Positions 46,920-57,048 of a DNA stretch of 64,000 nucleotides are shown piece by piece; within the stretch, counting starts at the first letter, position 1, and each line of letters opens with the position of its first letter. The notes under the pieces are model-generated. The model ran no database searches and was not told the origin of the DNA. It was given only the letters and a program-made list of their open reading frames with translations. A program made the translations under genes and the position numbers. Source of the stretch: Saccharum officinarum (taxonomy: Eukaryota > Streptophyta > Magnoliopsida > Poales > Poaceae); the NCBI GenBank assembly GCA_020631735.1, contig CM036170.1:72431737-72495736 (forward strand). Reading direction: 5' to 3'.

Positions 46920-49030
46920 GGAATTATGCATCCCCAGGCCCTCCTCAAATGCACAAGCGGGGAAGCCCAGGACCCACGTACCTGATGAGCCCGGTCCATG
47001 GGCCACGTACCCGATGTCTGATGAGCACTGTCCATGCTCCGCCTCGGCAGCCGAATTCGTCGGCGCTGCGGACCGCCGGGCGGGCACGGCCTCAGTGCCG
47101 CACCGACGCCTCACCGACTTTTGTCGGTGGTGGGTGCGGCCTCACGGTCACGGCTCCTGAATTCCTGATCTTTTACATAGGCACGATAAGGGCCACGACA
47201 CGCACGAGAGAGTTGTAATTTTATTTTTAATTATTTTTCTGAGTATAAGTAATAATTTTAAAACGTGGATGATTCACATAAACACGTGTTACATATGAAC
47301 CTACCATAGATACGGTGTCCACGGTTACTCTAGGGACCGTTTTCACTCATCTTTTTTTTCTTGGTTTCTAACACGCACGGAACATATGCTAGCTACCACC
47401 AATGTGCGAGTGTATCGCAGGTGCCGGGCGTTATGCACTAGGCACCCTGGCCCGGCATTAGCTTGTGCTAATTTCATGTACGATAGTGAGCGTCGGATTT
47501 GCCGCAACAAATGCGTGAACTCAAAGGCGTGGCATCATGGCACATATAATAGATGGGATACAGTACGTAAGTCGTTTATTTAGCTGTCTACGAACTATTT
47601 AATGTAACCATGATCAAGCGTGAATAAGATTTTTTTACGAAGGAATAAGATTCATGTACACTATTTTGTTATTTCACAATACAAAAGAGATCACGTATAT
47701 AAGTCCTGATATCAAGTGATCATTGAGAGCTTGTGAAGTAATCTCAGTAACGATAGTTCTCACAATAACAAACCTTTTACGAGCAAATGCTTCTATATAC
47801 TGAAATTACATGAACTACTCAACATATAAACCTTGCACTTAGGCGCAATTTGCCCATTACGATTTTGGATATTGATTAATTGCTAGTTTGCGGGCTAGCC
47901 CACTTGCATCTCTAGTTGCGATGACACTACAAGCAATGCTCGTCTCTCTCTTGAGCATTTTAGCAAACGGGGAGAAGTCACGATGACAACCATTTGTGTT
48001 CATCAGCATGTTAGCACACCATGCCGTCTTTTCCTTGCACAATGCCTCCAATACAGATTTCCTCCAATACGAACAGTCAAACTCCACTCTTGCAACAGCG
48101 TGCAACACAATAAGGTGAAGGAGAAAAGGAAAGGGGGCAATTGGTGCCAATTTGAGGATGGAGAAAGGGAATGAAGCGGCAAAAACTATAGGGTTTGCAC
48201 AAGCTGTGGACACGAACGACGTCCACAAGTGCCCCCCGCCTCTAGGTTTTCCTAGTCATCCTCTTAGTTCTCTTTGCTCTTTGTCTGCAGCGCCGCCCCT
48301 ATGGCCCACCTGTAGCGGAGACATCCATTGAAGCACTCCGCACCTGATTCTGGTGAAGCAATGCTTATCGACCGATGTTGCTTCATTGTTAGCAGGGTAG
48401 CTGCCATAGCCATCGTCAACAGGAGCAACGCATGGCCAAATCCAAGATGGAAACTAGCAGATGTTGTTGTGTCCTTGCGCAAAGGAAAGATTTGCCAATT
48501 GCCACCATCGCTACCATTTCTGAGTGCTGAAAATCACCTGCGTGCATGAGATTGAACCATGCGGTTGCATGATCTAGATGATACACTCGTGCACACAAAA
48601 CATAAGTGAGATCGTATTCTCCACCTCAGGTAACCAGCCGAGATCGTCATCTCGTGAGACGACTGTAGCTTCCTTCTCCACATTTTATCTCTTCTCCATC
48701 TTATCAAAATAAATCCACGCGAGATCATATAAATGGTATATTAATAGGTATTGTACCTACCCTCGGACTCATTCGGTCAGGGATGCCCACTCACGAAGGG
48801 AATATATAGGGTGGGCACCAATACAACAGTGACTCCCCATCTCAACAAAAAAAGTGACTGGATCAGTACGTGATAGTAGGACAATGGAGCAGCAACTGAG
48901 TAACCGAAACATGCCATTTTTGGCTCACCGTTGTGTTTTTTACAATTATTACTCACGGAATCAAAACGAATCTTGCATGGTGTGGGACTATACATACTCA
49001 GGTCCTATTTGTTTGAGCTTTTAGCAACTT
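46920..49030. other. Intergenic DNA
   Basis: No supported gene. A 123-codon minus-strand ORF at 47857-48228 and a 72-codon one at 48264-48482 show no domain I recognise. Confidence 0.35.
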
Positions 49031-49033
49031 TTA
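49031..49033. repeat. TTA target-site duplication, left of the PIF/Harbinger element
   Basis: tta at 49031-49033 is matched by tta at 51740-51742 flanking the other terminus. TTA/TAA is the preferred 3-bp target of PIF/Harbinger elements. Confidence 0.75.
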
Positions 49034-51739
49034 GGCCCTCTTTGGATCACATGATAGGAAACATATAGGGATAGGAAAAACATAGGAAATGATGTGCTAG
49101 GTTTCTCCAATCCCATAGGGTTCAAAAACACAGGAAAGTAAACCATCTGCTCTTTGGCAGCACCACAGGAGAAACAAAGGAATCCTCCTGGACACGTTTG
49201 AGAAGCTCTTGCTAGCCGTTGCATTCAAATCAGACACTAGCCGTTACATGGAGTTACAAATACATGCAGCTGTTACATAGAGTTATAAATACATCCAACA
49301 GCACACAAACTTCATACGTCTCATTTGCATCCTGAAGAGACCAAGTAGCTCATCTCCACATCTGCTCAGTCACAAAACACCACAAGAAAGCCTTTTATCA
49401 TATACAACTAGCTCCTCTCCAAATCTGGTCGGTCACAAAGCATGACAAGAGATCTGACTGGCACAACCAGATTGTTGATGTGCCAAATGGAGATCCGAAT
49501 TATAATGATGATATTCAAGCATTCAATAACTCTAGACAAGCTGGGAATCAAAAGTGAGATGACATAGCAAGAAGGATGTGGGACCATTACATAGCACGAA
49601 GGACTTAGTAACATTGTATTTACTGATATAAAAGCCAGGGTCATTGCAGCCCTTGTACTCTTAATTAGCAACTTAATATATTCTACTTGCTTCTACCAAA
49701 AGAGTGTAACTAGCTACAACCAAGTTAACCACCTACTGACCTAGGTTAGAAGGCAATCAAAAGCATTTGCCACCTGGTTAACAAAAGCTCTCAGTCTAAT
49801 GCAAAAGTATATCCTGGCATCTATCTAATCCTGAAACAAATCCTGAACGTTTGTTTGTGCACACCCAATTTCCCTTTTAATCCAAGCCAGCCGTAATGCA
49901 TCAGTAGAAAATGATAAGAATACTTCCCTGTTCTCCTTGCATTTGAAGATGTCGGCTGCCACCAATATTTCTCCCATTTGTAGACCGTGCAATCGTTCAA
50001 GCATCGTGACACACTTCTTGATGCTGTATGGATCCTCCAATTTCTTCTCCTCAATAGCAGCAAATCCATCTATTTCTTCCTTCTTTAGTTTTAGGTATCT
50101 CTCATGAAATCCACCATCTGAGCTAGCAGCTTTGCACTTTTGTTTCTTACAACGTCGAGAATTAGGAGCCTCTGTATGCATCTGTGTGGAGGTAGGTGGA
50201 GTTTGTGTCTGATGCACATGATTAGATGAAAGCTGTGCAAAATCCAAATTCCCTTCCTCAGTCTCTTCCTCAAAAGGAAACTGCAAACCTGATTCACACG
50301 GAGCATTTAACGTTGGAGACGGTGATTGATATGTGTCAGCATTCTTTGCTTTGGTTGCATAATAGTCCATGCCATGACAGGTTCTCCCTTCAGCGTGATG
50401 ACCTGCAGAATGATGTGCAACAAAAAAAAAGATCACCACATTTTAGAAACACAAAGAAAAATGCAAATAAAAAAGTACATAATATGTGAACCTCACCATC
50501 GTAGAGTGAAGATAAAGCATCATAATATGGGATGACCTATCTTGCCAATGGAGAGCGTCCTTATTGTTCTTGCGAGCAGTAAAACTAGCCCAAACACTTG
50601 CAGGTGCAATGACCATCATTCTCTCATTATCCCATCCAAATCCACTCTCAGCCAACAAATCTTTAACACTACGGTAAGCTTTCTTCAAGTCTTGCTCCTG
50701 CTGTTTGACTTCGTTAAGAGAGTATGATGTACCAAACTTTGTATTCACGTGACGAACAATTGTTGTCCATGTGGCCTTACTCCAAGCATTATGTGTTCTG
50801 AAACCCGGCACATCTTGTTCTTTTAAAAGATCAATAAGGAATAATTTCATTTGGTGACTCCATCTGGCTCTCTTTGTTGTCCCTAAATTCACTGCAGTTC
50901 AGATGATTACATAGACTCTGTTTCATCAGGGATATGCAACTACAAATTATAGGCAAGGTACTGGTGGATCTGAAATGAGAAGAAGCATCACCTATTTGCT
51001 GGCTATTTTCTGTAGACCGATGCTCAGCGTCAGCATCATCAGACCACTTGCTGCTGCGCCTCTCGTCTGCTCGCCGCAACCATCCCCAACCCCCAAATCC
51101 TCCTCTTCCATGGCTAAAACCTGTGTGCGGCGCAGCGCTACGGCGGCCTGCGGGCTACAGCGACCGGCGCGGCAACTGCGAGCGGCACGCCGGCAGCAGC
51201 TGCCGCTGGGGCCTCGGTCCTCGGGATGCCGTGCGGTCGCATGGGGAGCTCCACCTCCGACTCAAGCTCAGATGGGGAAAAGTAATGTACTTGCATGCAA
51301 ATGGGGGAAAAGGAAATACCTGGACGACGGAGGAACACGCGGATGCATGGATCCGTACGGCGTTGTAGCTGCGAGTGCTGGACTAGGTGGCCGGGGATGG
51401 GGTCCGGCGGATTCGGTCGCGGATGTTGGGACAGGCCGACTCGTTGCTCGGCGATGGGGAGGGCCTCCCACCGTCTCGTGCAGCGGTGATGGGGTCTCCG
51501 TCGCATGAACCGGTGATGGGGCGGCCATCGCCTGCGCCGACGACGGGTGTTCGCCGACCATCGCGTAAGACGGACTCGGAGCTCATGCTTCTTTTCCTGT
51601 AAAATACGCCGCAGGAACGGAATCCTCTGAAATTATTCCTTCCCTTTCCCTGTGAACCAAAGAGCCATGTAGGAAAGAATCCTCAGAAAACTCCAATCCT
51701 CCAAAAATCCTTTGTTTCCCCTGCAATCCAAAGGGCCCC
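49034..51739 (-). mobile_element. PIF/Harbinger-type element with only the Myb/SANT ORF1 gene, 2,706 bp
   Basis: The left end is ggccctctttggatcac and the right end (reverse-complemented) is ggggccctttggattgc. Both are followed by subterminal runs such as 'aggaaacatatagg' and 'ggaaagaatcctc...ggattt'. TTA duplications lie at 49031-49033 and 51740-51742. Inside, a minus-strand gene encodes a Myb/SANT-like protein (49825 to about 50892). The interval 50975-51590 is GC-rich with no DDE transposase seen. The autonomous family would also carry the transposase gene, so this copy is presumably a non-autonomous deletion derivative. Confidence 0.8.
49825..50892 (-). pseudogene. PIF/Harbinger ORF1-type Myb/SANT DNA-binding protein, two exons, one frameshift
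   Basis: Exon 1 (about 50892-50497) encodes KRARWSHQMKLFLIDLLKEQ, NAWSKATWTTIVRHVNTKFG, YSLNEVKQQEQDLKKAYRSV and SGFGWDNERMMVIAPASVW. This is a Myb/SANT (Myb_DNA-bind_3) domain with the spaced tryptophans. The donor is GATG|GTGAGG, with the intron starting at 50496. Exon 2 begins at 50402 after TTCTGCAG and runs to the stop at 49825, with SSDGGFHERYLKLKKEEIDGF and a C-terminal helical stretch (IKKCVTMLERLHGLQMGEIL). In the annotated frame the splice phases disagree by one base. The alternative frame after about 50533 (PYYDALSSLYD) restores phase, so a one-base indel near 50530-50540 has broken it. ORF1 proteins act with the transposase on element ends. Confidence 0.8.
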
Positions 51740-51742
51740 TTA

Positions 51743-52448
51743 GACTAATAATAACTTTTGGACTTTTCAAAAGCCAAATAATTTTATGAACAAAAGCCTA
51801 TAAACTCACTATTTATAGTAACCTTCTGACTTATAGTTTCCAAGAGTTTTTTAGCTTTTAAATAAATGATCTATAAAAGTTAAGATCTAAAACTCCTAAA
51901 AGGCCCAAACAAACATGCCCCGTGGTCTTTCTTTTCCTGGTCAAGCACTTCGATCTTCCGGTCGCAAGCCGTGAAGACGGTGCATAAATCTCTCCGTCTC
52001 CGGCACGTCGAACAATTTGCTTGACCCGGCAGGCCGTTGTCTCTCCGTCAGCGATTCCTCGCCAAGTCGGCATTCGTCAACTAGACTATATTTTTCCTCC
52101 TAGCACAGCAGTAGATTGCTGCCAAACTTCGTAGCAAGTGCGCCTGCCTTTGCATCATAGACGTGTTCGCCGCCATTTTATTGGCCCGTAGCGTGCTTAG
52201 AGGCCGTGCGTGCACCGTGCGATCACGATCACGATCGAACCCCGGCGTGGCGTTGCTTTCCTGCTAAGCTTCCCGGGTCAAAGTCTCGCACCCACGGGGG
52301 TCACCAATCTCGAAGCAGATCCGACGGCGCATGGGCCCCTCACCGGACTCCCAAAGCCCAGAAGAAAAGGGAAAAATCTCCACCCTCGTCCCGTCCCCCC
52401 CTCCGCCTCCGCTCCGCCTCCCCTCACATCCACCCAGATCTCGCCGCG
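51743..52448 (+). promoter_or_regulatory. Promoter and 5' UTR of the lung-seven-TM gene
   Basis: About 700 bp between the PIF element and the gene. AT-rich sequence becomes C/T-rich from about 52350 (cgtcccgtccccccctccgcc), typical of a grass leader. The ORF is open upstream of the ATG, but no Met with a signal peptide precedes 52449. I see no clear TATA. Confidence 0.4.
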
Positions 52449-53798
52449 ATGGGCCTCGCCGCCGCCGCCCGCGCGGTCCTCCTCCTCCTCCTCGCCGTCG
52501 CCGGGGTCCTCCTCCGTCCGGCGGCGGCGGAGATCAAGCAGGAGTCCTTCAAGGACGACTCCCGCGGCTCCATCCTCTTCGAGAAGTTCGGCTTCGGCCT
52601 CAAAGGCATGGTGTCTATCTCCGTCACCGGCGCCAAGGCCTCCTCCACGCTCGCTAAGCCCGACCCCGCACAGCTCGGTTTCTTCCTCCTCTCCGACGAG
52701 TCGCTCTTCGAGGCCATCTACGATCAGCCGGCGCCCACGGATCTGAACCCCCACCCGGAGTCCTCCCCCACCTGCGTCCTCGCCAGCCCCTACGTCAGTC
52801 CGCTCTTCACCTTCGCAGACCTCGACGGCAAGGACTACTACAACATGACTTTCCCCATCACCCACCCCGACGAGTACAGCCTCTTCTTCGCCAACTGTGC
52901 GCCGGAGACCACTGTCACCATGGAGGTCCGCACCGACATGTACAACACCAACCTGGACGGCACCAAGGATTACCTCTCCGTCGGCATGGCCTCCGTCCCG
53001 GGGATCTACGCCTTCTTCGCCGTCTGCTATGTCGTGTTCCTGGCCGGTTGGCTGTACGTCACCCTCTACCGCAACCGCCTCTCCGCGCACCGCATCCACC
53101 ACCTCATGTCTGGTCTGCTCGTCGCGCGGATGCTCTACTGCATCTCGGCGGCCGAGGACCAGCACTACATCCGCACCGCCGGGACACCGCACGGGTGGGA
53201 CGTCATGTTCTACCTGTTCCAGCTCGTGAAGGGTGTCATCTTGTTCGCTGTGATTGCGCTGATTGGGACTGGGTGGTCGTTCCTGAAGCCATTCCTGCAG
53301 GACAAGGAGAAGAAAGTGCTCATGGTGGTGATCCCTCTGCAGGTTGCAGCTAACATTGCCGCCGCTGTGGTCGGCGAGACTGGCCCATTCTTGCAGGGAT
53401 GGGTGACATGGAACCAGATCTTCTTGTTTGTTGATGTGGCTTGCTGCTGTGCTGTGCTCTTCCCAGTCGTGTGGTCGATGCGTTCTCTGCGGGAGTCATG
53501 CAAGACAGACGGCAAGGCGGCCAGAACCCTTGCCAAGCTCACGCTCTTCCGCCAGTTCTATGTTGTCGTGATTGGATACTTGTACTTCACCAGGATCATT
53601 GTGTATGCCCTCAAGACAATTACTAACTACAAGTACAGATGGGTGAGTGTTGCAGCCGAGGAGGTGGCCACCATGGCATTCTACATGTTCATGTTCTACA
53701 TGTTCAGGCCAGCTGAGAGGAACCAGTACTTTGCACTTGACGAGGACGATGAGGAAGCCGCAGAGATGGCGCTCCGTGAAGAGGAGTTTGAGCTCTAG
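52449..53798 (+). CDS. Lung seven-transmembrane (GPR107-like) family protein, 449 aa, intronless
   Basis: Start ATG 52449 is chosen because it begins a signal peptide (residues 1-27, MGLAAAARAVLLLLLAVAGV). A luminal/extracellular domain (28-175) has N-glycosylation sites such as NMTF and paired cysteines. Seven hydrophobic segments follow from about 182 to 418. The first cytoplasmic-side loops contain NRLSAHRIHHLM and a FLKPFLQDKEKKVL motif, and TM6-7 contain YFTRIIVYAL and VATMAFYMFMFYMF. The C-terminus is short and acidic (DEDDEEAAEMALREEEFEL). This matches the lung-7TM family (GPR107/108; Arabidopsis CAND6/7), candidate seven-TM proteins of the Golgi or plasma membrane. Its ligand and signalling are unclear. 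The length fits the family and the frame is clean. Confidence 0.94.
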   Translation: MGLAAAARAVLLLLLAVAGVLLRPAAAEIKQESFKDDSRGSILFEKFGFGLKGMVSISVTGAKASSTLAKPDPAQLGFFLLSDESLFEAIYDQPAPTDLNPHPESSPTCVLASPYVSPLFTFADLDGKDYYNMTFPITHPDEYSLFFANCAPETTVTMEVRTDMYNTNLDGTKDYLSVGMASVPGIYAFFAVCYVVFLAGWLYVTLYRNRLSAHRIHHLMSGLLVARMLYCISAAEDQHYIRTAGTPHGWDVMFYLFQLVKGVILFAVIALIGTGWSFLKPFLQDKEKKVLMVVIPLQVAANIAAAVVGETGPFLQGWVTWNQIFLFVDVACCCAVLFPVVWSMRSLRESCKTDGKAARTLAKLTLFRQFYVVVIGYLYFTRIIVYALKTITNYKYRWVSVAAEEVATMAFYMFMFYMFRPAERNQYFALDEDDEEAAEMALREEEFEL

Positions 53799-54790
53799 AC
53801 GACCACGTGGATGTCCAATGACATGGGAATACAGCCATCTGCCATTCAGTTTCGCCTCTATGTGATGTTGATCATACTATACAGATTCAGGGTTTAGCTA
53901 ATATTTGTCTATGTATTGTGGTAAATCTTCTCCCACTCCTTTTAGTTTCGGAAGCTGCCAATGAGACTTGTGATAACTAGATTTCTTGTGTTGCAAAAGT
54001 AAGGGGGAATTCAATCAATATTGCCATTTTGCCAAGTCTCGGTTTCAATTCTTGCTTTTTCAGTGTTCTATTTCCACTATGAATGGATGATTTTATTAGT
54101 GTGTGTGGACTGGGGATGGCATTGATAAGCATCATGTTGCCGTGACCTGTAAAGCCATATTATTGCTCGAAGCAGGTTCTGAATTTCAGATGGTTGTTGG
54201 GATTTAGACGTCCAAGTTGATGCTTTTCCGGAAATCTGGCTTGCTTGTTCGTGCATCGCTTTCTGGCTGCTGAGATTCATAAGAGTGGCTGGAAGCCAAA
54301 CGAGCCACTCAGCCACCTACATGCAACCACAGGTTGGGGTCACTAGTAAGTGAAATTCGGCCTGAATAAACATCTTGTCAATAACTCAGCATACTTCTTG
54401 GTGTGTTCTGTATTAGCTTAATTCATCTGGGCTCGAGAAACAGTTGTGCACGTGTGTGTGTGGGTTATGGACAAAGCTATTGGATGATCATCAGGTTCAG
54501 TTATGGTGTAGGCTAGTGATTTTCAGTTTTAGGTAATGTTTGCCCTGTTTCTTGATGCCTAGTAATTGTCTATTTGATGACCCGGGCGTTCTGATAAGTA
54601 GTTGCGGTTGTGGTGTTCCATTGTTAGCTCGGCTTTCTGAGCTTGAGCTTGTTGCAGTCTTGGTACCTCGATTTGAACATATGAGAGGAAAGAAGTAGTG
54701 CAGACACTGAACTGGCAGCGTTGATATATGTTCGGTCATCATTGCTTTGTGTTTGCCTCCTTTACCGTGAGTGTCCACGTGCACCTATTA
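53799..54790. other. 3' UTR and intergenic DNA
   Basis: The first roughly 250 bp are probably 3' UTR of the seven-TM gene. The remainder has no supported gene. Confidence 0.4.
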
Positions 54791-54792
54791 AC

Positions 54793-55021
54793 GCCCTGTT
54801 CGCTTATGCCCATGCTGATGGCCTCGTTCGGCTGGCTGGGGCTGATTTGCTGTGAGAGAAAAATACTGTTGATTGGCTGATGGCTGGTGGCTGGGGCTGA
54901 ATTGGTGTGAGAGAAAAGCACTGCTGGCTGGTTGGCTGGCAGTCAGCCAGCCGAACGAGGCCGATGTGTTGTAAGATGAAAATACTGTTCGTTGGCTGAA
55001 AAGTAGTTCAAGCGAAGGGTG
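54793..55021. mobile_element. MITE with ends gccctgttcgctt / aagcgaagggtg, interrupted by another MITE
   Basis: The outer ends are inverted, and both have 'gttggctga' and 'aaaatactgtt' phrases inside. The element is split by the MITE at 54820-54962. I recall this 'gccctgttcgctt' family as common in panicoid grasses. The exact duplication at the outer ends is not resolved. Confidence 0.55.
54820..54962. mobile_element. Inner MITE with ggcctcgttcggctggctg ends
   Basis: The terminal inverted repeats ggcctcgttcggctggct (54820) and agccagccgaacgaggcc (ending 54962) are almost perfect. Flanking gat at 54817-54819 and 54963-54965 is a candidate 3-bp duplication. It shares the 'gtgagagaaaaatactg' core with the outer element, so the two are related. 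Insertion into its relative is plain from the layout. Confidence 0.7.
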
Positions 55022-55095
55022 TAAGCTGATTCGAAGTACAGAAATGGAGTAGCAGGACAGCGAGGGAGCTGTGCACACATTAAACTATATTCGGT

Positions 55096-55096
<1 letters not shown>

Positions 55097-55173
<77 letters not shown>

Positions 55174-55198
55174 GTAGCAGCAGCAGCAGCAGCAGCAG
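55097..55198. repeat. Compound microsatellite (TAA)n then (AGC)n
   Basis: A TAA array (55097-55172, about 25 units) passes into an AGC/CAG array (55173-55198). Confidence 0.95.
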
Positions 55199-55937
55199 AT
55201 TAAACACAGCAATTTAAGCACTTCCTCAGTTCCAAATTGTTAGTCATTTTGGCTTTTTAGCTATGGACATATAAAAATCAGAACGGATTGCAATTTGGTT
55301 TTTGGCTCTTCTAGCTATGTACCTATAAAAATAAAAAACAGAACAAATTATAATTTAGAACGAATTACAATTTGGAATGATGGGAGTACTATTTTGGACT
55401 AAACACAGGTACGAACCATGTTAATTTCTCCTCGATGCTTCAAATCCTACGGTGGCTTGCTGTCCTAAACGAGCTCTTACAGTCTTGGACTGCTTGCCCG
55501 GCGTCAGGGCTTGGTAATTTCCGTCTTCATTTTGGCGTCTTTCTATTTGTTCAGCCCGGTCCGCACGCACTTCCAAGAAACTGACGCCAAAACAGAACAC
55601 ATGGTGACACGGCAGCTTCCATTCATCCAGTCGATCATGCATCCTCGAAATCCAATCTACCGTGCGCCGGCACTCCGTCCGGCCTTGCCCCGGTACTCGT
55701 CGGCCCGTCTGCCCAGCCGCCAGCCGAACGCCACCGCGTTGGACCATTTTGCCAACAGCCTGCCGGGCGCCGGCGTTCTATAGCAAAAGCGGGCGTCGTC
55801 GCGCGTCATGGACGAGTTCGGGTTCGGGTACTCTTCTCCCCTGTTGTTCGTATCGCCTGGGCGTTTGGTCCTGCACAGCTGGCTTGATGTTTCCGCCGGT
55901 TCACACACCCATCTCCTACTCGCCATTGGGTCTGTAA

Positions 55938-56167
55938 GGGTGTGTTTAGTTCGCGAAATTTTTTGACTTTGGTTACTGTAGTACTTTCGTTTGTATTTGT
56001 CAATTAGTGTCTAATCATGGACTAATTAGATTCAAAAGATTCGTCTCGTGATTTTCTACTAAACTATGTAATTAGTTTTTTTTCCGTCTATATTTAATGT
56101 TCCATGCATGTGTCCAAACATTCGATGTAACGGGGAATCTTGAAAATTTTTTGAACTAAACATGACC
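55938..56167. mobile_element. Tourist-like MITE, 230 bp, with TAA duplications
   Basis: The element starts gggtgtgtttagttcgcgaa and ends ttgaactaaacatgacc (inverted). It is flanked by taa at 55935-55937 and taa at 56168-56170. Three-base TAA duplications and GGNNTGTTTAGTTC termini fit PIF/Harbinger Tourist elements. The core (tctaatcatggactaattag, gtctcgtgatt, ttaatgttccatgcatgtgt) is shared with the copies at 34314 and 62352. Confidence 0.88.
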
Positions 56168-56576
56168 TAACTGTAAGTCAGGTGGTTGGTCAACAAGATT
56201 ATGAAGAGTGATCGAGTTCCCATCCCCATTCTCCAGGTTCAGGGGAGTCACATGATAGAAATAATGGCGAAAAATACTGAAAGTTCCCGTGCCTCAAAGC
56301 CGAGTGCCCGAGGCAGAACAGTAGACTCCATAGTCTCAACATTCCTGGTTACAGGGAAGATCAATTGAAATCAACTAGTGGTTACAGGTAAGATGGTTCA
56401 GGGAGTTAACCATCTTGATGGCGACCAGGACAGAGCGAGATCGTCGTGGCCTTCGCCTTTCCCTGTGTGTTAGCACAACAGATAGCTGGAAGAAGAATTT
56501 GGAGAACTGGAAAGGGGCAGAAGAAGAACAGCAAGATACAGGAGAGCATCGGGATGATTCGCTTCGGGAATTCATA

Positions 56577-56664
56577 CGATTGATACACTTTCTTACTCCA
56601 ATCTCTCCAGGTTTTATATGCGATTGATACACTCTCTTACTCCAATCTCTCCAGGTTTTATAGT
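56577..56664. repeat. Two tandem 44-bp units
   Basis: Units at 56577-56620 and 56621-56664 both start cgattgatacact and share cttactccaatctctccagg. Near-identical, so a recent duplication. No known function. Confidence 0.8.
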
Positions 56665-56874
56665 CTGTGCTAGCAAGCACGTTTACCCACTCTGAACCTA
56701 TCACACATCTTGGGCCGCTTAGCTCTGGGCTTTGCTCTTGTCCCGTTTGCTTCAGATTGTTGCCCATCAGGCAGCGGAATAGTGACTGGTGAGGTTGGCG
56801 TCCAAGGTCCAACGAGGACACGCGGTCCCCTTGCCGACTGTCGTGTACGGTTGATAGAGCCCAATGACCTGCTC

Positions 56875-56918
56875 ATCAGACAAGAATTCATCCACTAAAA
56901 AAATCAGACAAGAATTCA
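56875..56918. repeat. 16-bp direct repeat bracketing a 12-bp A-rich spacer
   Basis: atcagacaagaattca occurs at 56875-56890 and 56903-56918, separated by tccactaaaaaa. It resembles a duplication flanking a minute poly(A)-tailed insertion on the plus strand. It sits next to the 3' end of LINE-B. It may instead be a simple slippage duplication. Confidence 0.5.
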
Positions 56919-57048
56919 GGTAACTGTTTTTTTTAATGTCACCGGGGGATTTGTCCCCCACCTGAATATATTTATAGAGATTTGCCCAAAGTGGCAGGAT
57001 AGTTTTACAAGAGCTATAGCAGCTTTACAGGGGATATACACACATGGA

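Noticed and set aside
47857..48228. 123-codon minus-strand ORF with cysteines
   Set aside because: No signal peptide, domain or family match that I can recall. The length is within chance for this composition, so it is not listed as a gene.
52278..53192. 304-codon minus-strand ORF over the seven-TM gene
   Set aside because: It is an antisense shadow, rich in Glu/Gly/Val, with no domain. The sense ORF encodes a recognisable family protein.
56375..56821. 148-codon minus-strand ORF
   Set aside because: It crosses a 44-bp tandem duplication and has no domain. It is probably chance.
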